From assembly GCA_037139415.1 (NCBI GenBank), contig JBAXGN010000008.1, positions 1 through 64,000 of the forward strand: a stretch of DNA of 64,000 nt, given 5' to 3'. The DNA is from Verrucomicrobiota bacterium (GTDB lineage Bacteria > Verrucomicrobiota > Verrucomicrobiia > Limisphaerales > Fontisphaeraceae). The notes below the pieces were generated by a model that saw only the letters and a program-made list of their open reading frames with translations, ran no database searches and had not been told where the DNA came from. Positions 47,487 through 55,885 of the stretch are shown here, in pieces. Positions within the stretch are counted from its first letter, which is position 1. Each line of letters begins with the position of its first letter. The position numbers and the translations under genes were made by a program.

Positions 47487-49334
47487 TCACTGCGTCTTCT
47501 TCAACGCAAACGTCAGCCGCACTTCGCCGAGCAGCTTGCGGATTTGCTCGAACGTCCGCCAATCCAGCAAATCGCGCTCCTCCAGCCGGGTGATCAAGTC
47601 CATTAGTGGCGGATTATCCAGCACCGGGCTCAGCGTGAGGGGCGCGTATCCCGGCACTTCCGCGCGCAAGCGCAGCGTCCCGGCGATCTTCAAAACACCT
47701 TCGCCGGTGGGCAGCGCATGGCTCTGCTCCGGGCGCGGCACGGGGCCGAGATAAGCGAGTTCAGTCACCGCACCGGGCAACAAATGCTTATCCCCGGCAT
47801 CCTCCAGGCGCAGCGTAATCCGCGCCGGAACGGGAGCCGGAGGTGCATAATCGGCGGCCTCGAAGTAAAACGCGCCCGAAACGGCCCGCTGCCGCGGGTC
47901 GCGCCCCGTCAACCGCACGCAATACCACGCGGTCTCGGCCTCCTGCACCATCCAATTGGTGCGAAACGAACTGGTCCCCGGCGCGAACTGGCAGAGCTGG
48001 TGCGGTTGCCCGTTGCGCAAGAGTTCGAGCTGCCGCAGCCCGTTCGTATCCGCCCCCGAGGCCCAGACCTCGATTTGCAACGCATGCGCCTTGCCATCGG
48101 CGGGGCGGGCAGTGCCGGGCGGCTGGCCATCCAGCAGCGGGATCATCAACGGCCCCGTGGTCACCAGGTTCTGCCCCGCCGCCAACCCTTTGGCCAGCGC
48201 GGCCAACGTGAACTTCCCCTCCAGAAACGTATACGTGCGCGCCGATCCGGGAGTCGCGCCACCGGAACGGTCGAAGCACGAATCCGACGAACCCGTCGGG
48301 GCCACGCGATAACCATGGTTCAGCAACAGCCCCCACAACTCAAACGCTTTCGCATTGAACTCAAGTTCCCCCGCCGAAGTCATCACATCCAACCCGTCAT
48401 ACGTGGGCCCCAACAACGTATCCAGCGGCAATTCCACCGCCATGTTCGAAACGCGCATCGCCTTCACGGCGGGATACCCACCCTGCCCGCCCCACGGCCC
48501 CATCCACCAGCGGAGCGGGTGTGAATACGCCACCACGCCGCCCTGCGCGTGAATCAACCGGTGCGATTCAAAATTCGCATACGTCGGTTTATCCGACTCA
48601 TAATCCGCAGCGCTCGCCGCCAACAACAGCTCGATGACATTCGCGCCATCCGGCCGGCGTCCGCCCGTATTCACCGACCAGCAATGCCCCAGACAACGCC
48701 CCGCGTCCCCGCGATAATAATTCTTCGGCGCCTCGACATTCCAGGTCAACACACAATCCGGCTGCGAGCGCGGCGTCAACTCGGCAGCCAATCGTTCCGG
48801 CGTGGGATGATCCAGCGTCCACGTATGCGCCAGACTGAAGTAATGCAGATCCGCCGCCCGCACCGCCAGCGCCACCTCCTCGAACGTGACGGGCAGCGTG
48901 CGTTCACCATGAATCATGTGCGAGTGGCTATCCCCCGCAAACCAACCGCGCTGGCGCATATCCACCACCCGTTCCAGCGTGAGGCCAATCTCCCGTTGCT
49001 CGTCCGGCGCGAGTTCCAACTCCTGCTCCACCGCCCGGTATTCATGCCCCCGGCTGATCCGCAACCGCACCCGGCCCGCCGGCAGCTCCCGCGTAAACTT
49101 CCCCGCGCAGAAAAAACCGGTCTTGCACGCCGCCTGCTCCAGAGCCAGCTTCCCCTGGGCATCCCACAACGCCACCACACACGCGACCGGTTCGCCGCTC
49201 TGCGCCTCCCGGATCACCGCCCGCAACGTCGCTGAATCCGCGGCGCGCGCCGACCCCAGCGCCCCGACCAGCAGCAACATCCACGCCCCGGACCATGCAT
49301 TCGTCCGGTTCCACGAAACACCATCGCTATCCAT
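47487..49334 (-). CDS. Secreted CehA/McbA-family metallohydrolase (PHP domain)
   Basis: The protein (about 615 residues from the ATG at 49334; ATG 49367 and GTG 49382 are alternatives) has a signal-like hydrophobic stretch (AWMLLLVGALGSARA) and then a beta-rich N-terminal domain. The PHP core begins GWFAGDSHSHMIHG, whose HSH supplies the metal ligands, followed by YFSLAHTW and AYSHPLRWW with further His. This is the layout of CehA/McbA proteins. The C-terminal third is beta-rich (SDSCFDRSGG ... LRLEDAGDKHLLPG). No good ribosome-binding site decides the start. Substrate unknown; the original family members cleave carbamates, but environmental homologues are widespread and untested. Confidence 0.8.
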   Translation of the reverse strand: MDSDGVSWNRTNAWSGAWMLLLVGALGSARAADSATLRAVIREAQSGEPVACVVALWDAQGKLALEQAACKTGFFCAGKFTRELPAGRVRLRISRGHEYRAVEQELELAPDEQREIGLTLERVVDMRQRGWFAGDSHSHMIHGERTLPVTFEEVALAVRAADLHYFSLAHTWTLDHPTPERLAAELTPRSQPDCVLTWNVEAPKNYYRGDAGRCLGHCWSVNTGGRRPDGANVIELLLAASAADYESDKPTYANFESHRLIHAQGGVVAYSHPLRWWMGPWGGQGGYPAVKAMRVSNMAVELPLDTLLGPTYDGLDVMTSAGELEFNAKAFELWGLLLNHGYRVAPTGSSDSCFDRSGGATPGSARTYTFLEGKFTLAALAKGLAAGQNLVTTGPLMIPLLDGQPPGTARPADGKAHALQIEVWASGADTNGLRQLELLRNGQPHQLCQFAPGTSSFRTNWMVQEAETAWYCVRLTGRDPRQRAVSGAFYFEAADYAPPAPVPARITLRLEDAGDKHLLPGAVTELAYLGPVPRPEQSHALPTGEGVLKIAGTLRLRAEVPGYAPLTLSPVLDNPPLMDLITRLEERDLLDWRTFEQIRKLLGEVRLTFALKKTQ

Positions 49335-49577
49335 GCCAGAGTTCACAAGAAATGAATTTAAACGCATTCCCTCGCGCTGCACAGATTAATTGCGGCATTC
49401 ACCGGCTTCAACACGCGCCAGGCAACTCATCATCCGCACAGGATGCCAGATAGCTAGCCGGAGCGTCATGAGGGGAACGGGGCATGACCTCCGGAACACC
49501 GTCCCATAAAACCTAACGCATCCCTCCAGGATGCTTCGGCGCGACAACGTTTACCGGTGGTCAGGCGCCCTCGTACC

Positions 49578-49702
49578 GCAGACTTCCAAGTCTGCTGTGT
49601 CGCGGATTTCCAATCCGCAGACCTTCATGCCTTCCCCACGGTTGGCGATTTCCCAGCGTCTGCCGACTGGGAAGTCGGCGATACAGCAGGTTGGAAACCT
49701 GC
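49578..49702. repeat. Cluster of four REP-like palindromes
   Basis: Four imperfectly related hairpins stand in 125 bases: GCAGACT/AGTCTGC (49578-49595, loop TCCA), GCGGATT/AATCCGC (49602-49618, loop TCC), GCCGACT/AGTCGGC (49662-49679, loop GGGA) and GCAGGTT/AACCTGC (49686-49702, loop GGA). All have 7-bp perfect stems. The first two carry TTCC at the centre and the last two GGAA, so the array is arranged as two inverted pairs. It fills the ~390-base gap between the CehA-like gene and the collagen-like gene; I see no gene in that gap. Confidence 0.75.
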
Positions 49703-49771
49703 GGCACGTTTCGCGGCATGATTTCCCTACGGCTACTTTGTTCTTCCGCCTTCTGGCGGCGGTCTTTCCCG

Positions 49772-50140
49772 TTACACCCGCCGCATCAGCAGGATCATTT
49801 GATTGATGGTGTTCAGGATGGTGCCGACTTCCCATTGGGTCGGGGGATCGCTCACCACAAAGTCCAAGGTCGCCACAGAATTGGTGTTGGCGATGAGGTT
49901 GGCGATGAGGTTGGCGATGGCATCGGCCAAATTCTGCGCGCTAATCTCGCCCATCGGGCCTTGTTGGCCGGGCTGGCCGTCCGCTCCGGGCGGGCCTTGC
50001 GGCCCCGGCGGTCCGGCGGGGATGGCATCAATGCGGGCGCTGAGCAGATCAATCAGGGCCTTGAGGGCGTTGAGTTGGGCGCGCAGTTCCGCCGCCGTGG
50101 CGTACGACGCATTGGCGGGTTTGGTGGGGTCAAAAGCCAT
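49772..50140 (-). CDS. Small protein with a collagen-like Gly-X-Y stretch
   Basis: The 122-residue protein has an N-terminal helical segment (ELRAQLNALKALIDLLSARI, suitable for trimer formation), then about eight consecutive Gly-X-Y triplets starting GPPGPQGPPGADGQPG at residues 43-66, then a C-terminal helical segment with a repeated ANLIANLIAN unit, mirrored in DNA by a short tandem repeat (GATGAGGTTGGC type). There is no signal peptide. Bacterial collagen-like proteins of this size occur in phage tails and envelope structures. The next minus-strand gene upstream is a fibronectin-like protein, so both may belong to one structure. Confidence 0.7.
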   Translation of the reverse strand: MAFDPTKPANASYATAAELRAQLNALKALIDLLSARIDAIPAGPPGPQGPPGADGQPGQQGPMGEISAQNLADAIANLIANLIANTNSVATLDFVVSDPPTQWEVGTILNTINQMILLMRRV

Positions 50141-50305
50141 AAAACAAAGTATTAAGTATTAAGGATTAAGGATAAAAAACAGCACCGGAGGCGCGGGAGA
50201 TTGTTTCACCAGCCGTCATGGCCATGGGCGGGGGGCTTTAAGTAAGCAATCCGTGGCCCATGGGCATGGGGTGGCGTTTATTTCCCGCGTGTCCGGCGGC
50301 GGGCG

Positions 50306-51022
50306 TCATAGGACGTTGGTCAGGGCGGGGTCGCTCCACGCGCCCTCGTAATCGCCCTTGATGCCGCGCACGCGCACCCAGAGTTTGGGCGTGGCGGACA
50401 GGCCTTTGATGAGGTTGCGGGATTTGGTGGAGGTGAGGCGATGCGTCCAGCTCGTCTCGGTGATGGGGTCGGGGCTGGTGTCGAATTCGTAGCTCGCGGC
50501 GTTCGTGTCACGTTTGTGGGTGACGCGGACTTCGCCCGCTTTCTTGGTGGCCTCGGCATAGACATCAATGATCTGCTCGGGCATGGGCTTGTTGGTGGGG
50601 GCGCTGACAATTTCAAAGGTGGTGCTGGCGATTTTCGCCGCGTCCCCGCCGGTGACATCCTCGACTTTGGTGCCCAGCAATTTCCAGACGAGCAGCATTT
50701 CCTTCAGCAACCGGTCGCGCTCGATGCGCGCCTCCTTGAGTTGACTTTCGAGCGCCATTACATGGTCCACGCTGTCCTTGGCCAAGTCGTACGCCGTCTG
50801 CACCGCGGTCACCTGGGTGGTGACACCGGGGACGTTGGGGTTGTTCGTGCAGCCATCAATGGTGCCTTTGACCTTGGTGAGCTGTTCACCGGGTTTGAGC
50901 CCGCGCGTATTGTATTTAATTTGAGCCATAATGATGTTGGTTAGGTCTGTCACAGCACCATCCGCGTAGCGCAGATATGGGGTGTCCCACCGCTGATAAT
51001 TATCCAGTTTAAGTATCATCAT
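50306..51022 (-). CDS. Fibronectin-like protein with an N-terminal helical region
   Basis: The 238-residue protein has a helical N-terminal half (DLAKDSVDHVMALESQLKEA, a coiled-coil candidate) and a C-terminal Fn3-like beta domain (about 130-235, including ITETSWTHRL, LWVRVRGIKG and WSDPALTNVL). No signal peptide. The 5' region (GLKPGEQLTKVKGTIDGC) is polar. It resembles the C-terminal part of the protein at 1-459 in its closing pattern. The composition and small size fit a structural or phage-derived scaffold protein; no enzymatic motif. Function not known. Confidence 0.65.
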   Translation of the reverse strand: MMILKLDNYQRWDTPYLRYADGAVTDLTNIIMAQIKYNTRGLKPGEQLTKVKGTIDGCTNNPNVPGVTTQVTAVQTAYDLAKDSVDHVMALESQLKEARIERDRLLKEMLLVWKLLGTKVEDVTGGDAAKIASTTFEIVSAPTNKPMPEQIIDVYAEATKKAGEVRVTHKRDTNAASYEFDTSPDPITETSWTHRLTSTKSRNLIKGLSATPKLWVRVRGIKGDYEGAWSDPALTNVL

Positions 51023-51209
51023 AGTGCCATTCAGATTACAAAAACCACACTACTACAATTCAGATTACAAAAACCACACTACTACAATATGGTTTTTTTG
51101 TCAACGCATGTATGTACGATTTTAGTTGCATTAATAATGTTCATTAAAGGACGGAATATTCCTCTTACAAAATGACTAAACCGATAAGAAAAGTAGGATA
51201 TGTGGTTCG

Positions 51210-51650
51210 CATGGCTCTTTTTGCGCGTTGCACAACGCGATTTGTCCTTTGCATAACGCGTTATGCGCAGAACATAAAGCTCTGTGCGCTTAGCATAACG
51301 CCTTATGCGCATGACATAACGCTCTTTGCAACGCGCATAACGCGATATGCGCCGAACATAAGGCTCTATGCGCTTAACATAACGCCTTATGCGCATGACA
51401 TAAGACCTTTTGCAACGCGCATAACGCGTTATGCGGGCTGCAAATTGCGTTATGCAACGCGCAAAATCGCTTTTGCAACGGACAAATCGGGCCATGCGCG
51501 GCGCAAAACCGGCTGTTTAACAGGCAGTTAGCGATGTGCCGTGCGCAAACCGGGCATTTCTGGTGGCAGAAAGCGATTTGTCCCAGGCAGGCGGCGGCGG
51601 GTGAACCGCAAGATTGGGCGCAACCCCCGCAATGTTGCTGAATCTTACAC
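51210..51650. repeat. 21-bp tandem repeat array, about 21 units
   Basis: Units begin with CA every 21 bases from 51210 to 51630 (51210, 51231, 51252 ... 51630). Units from 51252 to 51440 are well conserved (CATAA start, many with ATGCGC) and show an 84-bp higher-order period: unit 51294 equals unit 51378 exactly, and 51252/51336 differ at two bases. Units beyond about 51500 are degenerate but keep the phase and the CA. Because 21 is a multiple of three, three long frames stay open across it. No spacers, so it is not a CRISPR array. Confidence 0.85.
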
Positions 51651-51865
51651 CCGGAACAAATTGACGCGGATGTTTTACGGGTTGGTGACGAAGGTGTGGA
51701 CGCAGGCGGTCTGAAAAAAACAATCGGGCAATCCGACAATGATTTTGGTAACTGGCCATGGGGGAATCGGGATTTCCAAAACAGGCATTGGGCAATCCAA
51801 TTTGGATTGAGTAACTCAAATAGCCGAGAAGACACGATACATCCAACGATAATTGAGAAAGACAA
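51374..51865 (-). CDS. Reading frame with Cys at every seventh residue (possible gene)
   Basis: The 163-residue frame enters the 21-bp array and gives heptads with Cys in a fixed position: for example CALHNAI, CSPHNAL, CALQKVL, CHAHKAL. The Cys phase is kept in almost all units including the degenerate ones, while other residues vary; the fourth position is usually His or Gln. A TAA (51374-51376) ends the frame. Beyond it the same Cys phase continues for about eight more heptads, broken by a second TAA at about 51290-51292 in the matching unit of the 84-bp period. The N-terminal ~70 residues are not repeat and overlap the end of the next gene. It could be a metal-binding repeat protein, now shortened, or a chance consequence of the repeat. 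Confidence 0.3.
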   Translation of the reverse strand: MSFSIIVGCIVSSRLFELLNPNWIAQCLFWKSRFPHGQLPKSLSDCPIVFFRPPASTPSSPTRKTSASICSGCKIQQHCGGCAQSCGSPAAACLGQIAFCHQKCPVCARHIANCLLNSRFCAAHGPICPLQKRFCALHNAICSPHNALCALQKVLCHAHKALC

Positions 51866-52127
51866 GCAGTGCCACGCCGGCGAGCAAGAGTATTAGCCAT
51901 AACGCAGAACTTCGCGATGGTCCGCAGTCCAGCCAAAGAAAGAACAGCAAGCCGGATAGGAGTACAGGTGTGGCTAATAAAACAGAGGCGGCGAGACCGG
52001 CGTCACCCGGAAGTACACCTTTCTCGGCAAGGATGATGAACATCAAACTGAATACGCTGTATAACCCGATAATTATGCTGCCGAGCTTTGCGAAAGTGCG
52101 GGGTGTTCTGGATGGTTCTGGGTTCAT
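51816..52127 (-). CDS. Small membrane protein
   Basis: The 103-residue protein has three hydrophobic segments (about 15-36, 45-65, 73-93) with short polar turns and a positively charged N-terminus (MNPEPSRTPRTFAK). No enzymatic motif. It is preceded (on its own strand) by the ~106-bp repeat at 52216-52321, the same arrangement as the small membrane gene at 52395-52703. Its end overlaps the Cys-heptad frame. It may be a cassette of an accessory region. Function unknown. Confidence 0.5.
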   Translation of the reverse strand: MNPEPSRTPRTFAKLGSIIIGLYSVFSLMFIILAEKGVLPGDAGLAASVLLATPVLLSGLLFFLWLDCGPSRSSALWLILLLAGVALLVFLNYRWMYRVFSAI

Positions 52128-52215
52128 TCTGTTCAGTCAGTTTCCAATCAACAATACCGGGAGCCATGACATTGGATACACTCTGGGTGAACGATTAAAA
52201 CATCGGCATAATCGC

Positions 52216-52321
52216 ACACTTTCCCTTTTCCCCAACGCCCCGCACGTTATTTCCAGATTCTCGGCGAACATGGGATGAGCCTATCCCACTTTGGGAAATG
52301 CATCAAGGATTTTGGGGCTGG
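52216..52321. repeat. ~106-bp direct repeat, copy 1
   Basis: This block (containing CCCCAACGCCCCGCACGTTA) matches copy 2 at 52762-52867 with a constant offset of 546 bases and only a few mismatches. In the plus strand the frame reads TFPFPQRPARYFQILGEHG, then SLSHFGKCIKDFGAG, and copy 1 continues to HLATTPEKFAEVADLIILA and a stop at 52418. This looks like the C-terminal remnant of a protein, with the start lost. Confidence 0.75.
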
Positions 52322-52394
52322 CCATGGGGGAATCGGGTTCCGGCACCTCGCCACCACACCCGAAAAGTTTGCAGAGGTAGCCGATTTAATCATT

Positions 52395-52703
52395 CTAGCC
52401 CACAAAAAAGAAAAGTAGCATCCGAATATTCACAAGAACGACAAGCAAGGAAGCGACCCACAATACAGGCCTGACCAAAATCATGGCCGCAGAGGTCTTA
52501 TGCTCTAGCTGCAAACGAGACAGGGCGTAAAAACCGGCCCCCACTGCCGCGAAGAAAAACGACATAAGCGGAGCGATCAGAAAGTCTACGTTATCGAACG
52601 TGTCCCGACCGTACCCCACTACTAAATTGAGTATCACGGTTCCGCTTACGCATACGGCACTGTAGCAGACCCACCGTAATGCTACTGAAAGCGTGAAGGT
52701 CAT
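52395..52703 (-). CDS. Small membrane protein
   Basis: The 102-residue protein has hydrophobic segments at about 10-28, 42-60 and 78-100 and a short charged stretch (SRLQLEHKTS) between the last two. It shares no clear sequence with the small membrane protein at 51816-52127, but both have three segments, similar length and the same repeat upstream. It is likely an accessory gene. Function unknown. Confidence 0.5.
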   Translation of the reverse strand: MTFTLSVALRWVCYSAVCVSGTVILNLVVGYGRDTFDNVDFLIAPLMSFFFAAVGAGFYALSRLQLEHKTSAAMILVRPVLWVASLLVVLVNIRMLLFFFVG

Positions 52704-52761
52704 AAAAATGTGATGCTGCCCAATTGTATGTTATTCCCAACCCGAACGGCCAGTGGTCTCG

Positions 52762-52867
52762 ACACTTTCCCTTTTCCCCAACGCCCCGCACGTTATTTCC
52801 AAATTCTCGGCGAACATGGGGTGAGCCTATCCCACTTTGGGGAATGCATCAAGGATTTTGGGGCCTG
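52762..52867. repeat. ~106-bp direct repeat, copy 2
   Basis: Second copy of the block at 52216-52321. It keeps the coding remnant QRPARYFQILGEHG and SLSHFGECIKDFGA in the plus strand, then diverges. It sits about 60 bases upstream of the start of the small membrane gene at 52395-52703, as copy 1 sits upstream of its neighbour. Confidence 0.75.
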
Positions 52868-52950
52868 GCGGCGCTCCACGGCGGCGGCGAGGCCGAACGG
52901 AATGGGTGGCGGGCGGATAGGTGTGCGGCGCAAATATCGTGGTGCGTGGG

Positions 52951-53162
52951 ATTTTGACGGTGGGGAGATTCCCAGAGTTTCATACCCCCTCACCTCTTTC
53001 CTCTCCCTTGGGGAGAGGAGGTCCGTTCTGCGGCTGAGGGAGCGAATGATGGGCTGTTTGCAGGTCTTCGGCGTCTGGCGCAGAATTCGTCCGCGGCGGG
53101 AGCGCACGAATGACATTGGGAATATCAAAACGCGGCGAGCGTCATTCCCTCTCCCCGAGGGA
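52951..53162. repeat. ~210-bp direct repeat, copy 1
   Basis: The block (with CCCAGAGTTTCATACC near its start and CTCTCCC...GAGAGG hairpins inside) recurs at 53245-53456 at an offset of 294 bases with few differences. It contains CTCTCCCTTGGGGAGAGG-type palindromes, the kind found in intergenic repeats of this phylum. Open frames through it are not gene-like. Confidence 0.8.
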
Positions 53163-53244
53163 GAGGGTTAGGGTGAGGGGGTACGGAACCGTATGCCGTC
53201 ACCGACGGTTAAGATTGCGCGGCGGAACTTCGGCGAGGCAATGG

Positions 53245-53456
53245 GTTTTGGCGGTGGAGAAATTCCCAGAGTTTCATACCCCCTCACCTCGTTCCTCTCC
53301 CTTGGGGAGAGGAGGTCCGTTCTGCGGCTGAGGGAGCGAATGATGGGCTGTTTGCAGGTCTTTGACGTCTGGCGCAGAATTCGTCCGCGGCGGGAGCGCA
53401 TGAATGACATTGGAAATATCAAAACGCGGAGAGCGTCATTCCCTCTCCCAGAGGGG
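53245..53456. repeat. ~210-bp direct repeat, copy 2
   Basis: Second copy of the block at 52951-53162; the copy ends in CCCTCTCCCAGAGGG instead of CCCTCTCCCCGAGGG. The two copies point the same way, so recombination between them would delete about 294 bases. Confidence 0.8.
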
Positions 53457-53551
53457 GTACGGAACTCTCAAATTCGGAATGCGGATTGCGGAATGCGGAA
53501 TGGAGGTCCGCCGACTGTTAGGGCGGTAAATTATGGCTGGCGGGTTGAAAT

Positions 53552-53789
53552 CCAAAACGGCGTCGCGGCCCCTTTGCCCCACCTTGCCGCCGTACTCCAA
53601 AAGTGTCGGCGCGTGCATTTGCTCTGCGCCGCAGGCCGGGTGAGGGGTGGTTCCCCGGTGATCCTCCGCAACCCTTAACGCGACGCCGGCAAGGGAAACG
53701 GCGGCAATTCCGCAATCCGAAATCCGCATTCCGCATTCCAAAGCGGCGTCGCGGCCCCCATCACCCCGCCTTGCCGCCGCACTCCAAAA
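53552..53789. repeat. ~50-bp direct repeats and inverted GCGGAAT motifs
   Basis: A block of about 50 bases (GGCGTCGCGGCCCC ... CCTTGCCGCCG) occurs at 53552-53602 and 53738-53789. The stretch GGAATGCGGATTGCGGAATG at about 53476 recurs inverted near 53707-53740. No gene is supported between 52704 and 53849; the whole 1.1-kb stretch is made of repeats and remnants. Confidence 0.65.
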
Positions 53790-53849
53790 GGAGGCGGTTG
53801 CTGCGTTTCCCTTGGGCGCGGGATTCATGCCACGCGTTGCACCGAGGGC

Positions 53850-55877
53850 ATGGACAGGCGCGCCGGGTTGACTTATAGTCGGCGCGTGTCGGGCGCCAAT
53901 CCATCAGAGTTTGCGTTGAGCACGCCGTTGAATAGGCTGTATGGCGTGGGCGCGGAGCGTTGCGCGCAATTGGCCCGGCTGGGACTTCTCACGTTGGAGG
54001 ATTTGTTTTTGCACGCTCCCCGGCGGTATGAGGATCGCCGGCATTGCACGCCGATCGCGGATTTGCAGGCGGATGAATGCGCGGTGGTGCGCGGCACGAT
54101 TGTCGCGTGCGGGGTGAAGTATTGGAGCAAACGCACGCGTTCGCTGTTTGAATTGGTGCTGGAGGATGGCACGCGGCGGCTGCATTGCCAGTGGTATAAT
54201 TGTGATTTCCTGGAACGGGTGTACGCGCGGGGGCAGGAGCTGGCGGTGTACGGCAAAGTCTCCGGGGTGCGCCCGTTCACGATGCGGCATCCGGAGGTGG
54301 AAATCCTTGATCCGGGGGAAGAGCCGTCGCTGCACATGAACCGGATTGTTCCGGTGTATCCACTGACGGAGGGTTTGCCGCAACGCTGGCTGCGGTCCCT
54401 GGTCTGGCGCAATTTGCAGGCGTTTGGGCGGCTAATTGTGGAGCCGCATCCCGGCAGTCTGCCCGAAGGTTTTGTTTCGCGCCTGGAAGCGGTGCGGCGG
54501 CTGCAGTTCCCGGACACGTTGGCGGAGCCGGATACCGCGCGGCGCCGGCTGGCGTTCGATGAGTTCCTGGAACTGCAACTGCGGATGTTGACGCGCCGGA
54601 GGAATTTGCAGGCGAACGCGCCCGGCCTGGTGTGCCGCGGGGATAATCGGTGGATCAAGCCGTTCCTGGGCGGGTTGAGTTTCAAGCTGACGGAGGCGCA
54701 GACGCGGGTGCTGCGGGAAATCCGGGCGGATCTGGGCGGACCGCATCCCATGCGCCGGTTATTGCAGGGGGATGTGGGTTCCGGCAAAACCGTGGTGGCC
54801 GCCTGCGCGGCGTTGATGGCGTTGGAAAGCGGTTGCAGCGTCGCGTTGATGGCGCCGACGGAGATTCTCGCGGAACAGCATTGGCGCAATTTCCAACGGT
54901 GGTTCGACGCGCTGGGGATCACGGTGCATTTGCGCACCGGCAGCCGGAAAACGGAAACGGAATGCGGGCCAACGGCGCGGTCGGCGGCACCCGCGTTGTA
55001 TGTGGGCACGCACGCGCTCATTACCGAGGGGGTTGAGCTGGAGAATCTCGGGCTGGTGATCATTGATGAGCAGCACAAGTTCGGCGTCACGCAGCGGGAG
55101 GCGCTGGTGCGCAAGGGAATTTACCCGCATCTGCTGGTCATGACCGCCACGCCCATCCCGCGCACGCTGGGGCTGACGTTATACGGCGATTTGGATGTGT
55201 CAGTAATTGACGAATTGCCCATGGGCCGCGGTGTGATCAAGACATTTGTGCGCACGCCCGACACCTTGCCGAAAGTGTGGGAGTTCATCCGGCAAAAGCT
55301 CGCCACCGGACGCCAGGCTTACGTGGTGTATCCCAGGGTGGAGGAAGGGGATTTGAAATCGGGCGCCAAAGCGGTGCGGGAAGAGTACGAAACGTTGGTG
55401 CGGGTGCTGGCACCGTGGAAGGTGGGGCTGCTATACGGGCGGCTGCGGCCCGAAGAGAAGGAAAAGGTGATGGCCGACTTCCGCGCCAACCAGGTGCAGG
55501 TGCTGTTGGCCACCAGCGTGATCGAAGTGGGGGTGGACGTGCCCAATGCCACGATGATGCTTGTCGAAAACGCCGAGCAATTCGGGCTGGCGCAATTGCA
55601 TCAGTTGCGCGGGCGCATCGGACGCGGCGCGCACGATTCGTATTGTATCCTCGTGGCCTCCCGCGCGACGGATGCCGCCCTGGCCCGGCTGCGTGTGCTG
55701 GCGGATACCACCGATGGCTTCCGCATAGCCGAGGCTGATCTGGCGTTACGCGGCCCCGGCGAGCTGCTCGGACAGGAACAAAGCGGCGTGCCCACGTTTA
55801 AATTCGGCGATCTCCGACGGGATCTGCCGCTGATTGAACTTGCGCGCGAAACTGCGAAACGAATCCTCACCGCCTGA
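53850..55877 (+). CDS. recG: ATP-dependent DNA helicase RecG
   Basis: The 675-residue protein has the RecG layout: an N-terminal wedge/OB domain (GVGAERCAQLARLGLLTLED, VRGTIVACGVKYW), helicase motif I LLQGDVGSGKTVVA near 308-321, APTEILAEQH (motif Ia), IIDEQHKFGV (motif II), TATPIPRT (motif III), and GRIGRG (motif VI). RecG reverses stalled forks and branch-migrates Holliday junctions. The ATG at 53850 is used here; a GTG at 53886 (VSGANPSEF) is also possible and neither has a strong ribosome-binding site. The 3' end is 8 bases from the convergent next gene. Confidence 0.96.
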   Translation: MDRRAGLTYSRRVSGANPSEFALSTPLNRLYGVGAERCAQLARLGLLTLEDLFLHAPRRYEDRRHCTPIADLQADECAVVRGTIVACGVKYWSKRTRSLFELVLEDGTRRLHCQWYNCDFLERVYARGQELAVYGKVSGVRPFTMRHPEVEILDPGEEPSLHMNRIVPVYPLTEGLPQRWLRSLVWRNLQAFGRLIVEPHPGSLPEGFVSRLEAVRRLQFPDTLAEPDTARRRLAFDEFLELQLRMLTRRRNLQANAPGLVCRGDNRWIKPFLGGLSFKLTEAQTRVLREIRADLGGPHPMRRLLQGDVGSGKTVVAACAALMALESGCSVALMAPTEILAEQHWRNFQRWFDALGITVHLRTGSRKTETECGPTARSAAPALYVGTHALITEGVELENLGLVIIDEQHKFGVTQREALVRKGIYPHLLVMTATPIPRTLGLTLYGDLDVSVIDELPMGRGVIKTFVRTPDTLPKVWEFIRQKLATGRQAYVVYPRVEEGDLKSGAKAVREEYETLVRVLAPWKVGLLYGRLRPEEKEKVMADFRANQVQVLLATSVIEVGVDVPNATMMLVENAEQFGLAQLHQLRGRIGRGAHDSYCILVASRATDAALARLRVLADTTDGFRIAEADLALRGPGELLGQEQSGVPTFKFGDLRRDLPLIELARETAKRILTA

Positions 55878-55885
55878 GCGGCGGT

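Noticed and set aside
51082-51531. Two overlapping open frames (51082-51495 minus, 51172-51531 plus) with basic heptads
   Set aside because: They stay open because the repeat period of 21 is a multiple of three. They lack the constant Cys phase and fit a repeat artefact better than a gene.
51210-51650. CRISPR array
   Set aside because: Units are contiguous with no unique spacers and no cas genes are near.
52216-52867. Integron attC sites
   Set aside because: The repeats sit before small genes as in cassette arrays, but I find no matching RYYYAAC/GTTRRRY core pairs and no integrase.
52710-53678. Open frames of 77-161 residues in the repeat region
   Set aside because: They run through direct repeats and hairpins and recur with them; no start or domain supports them.
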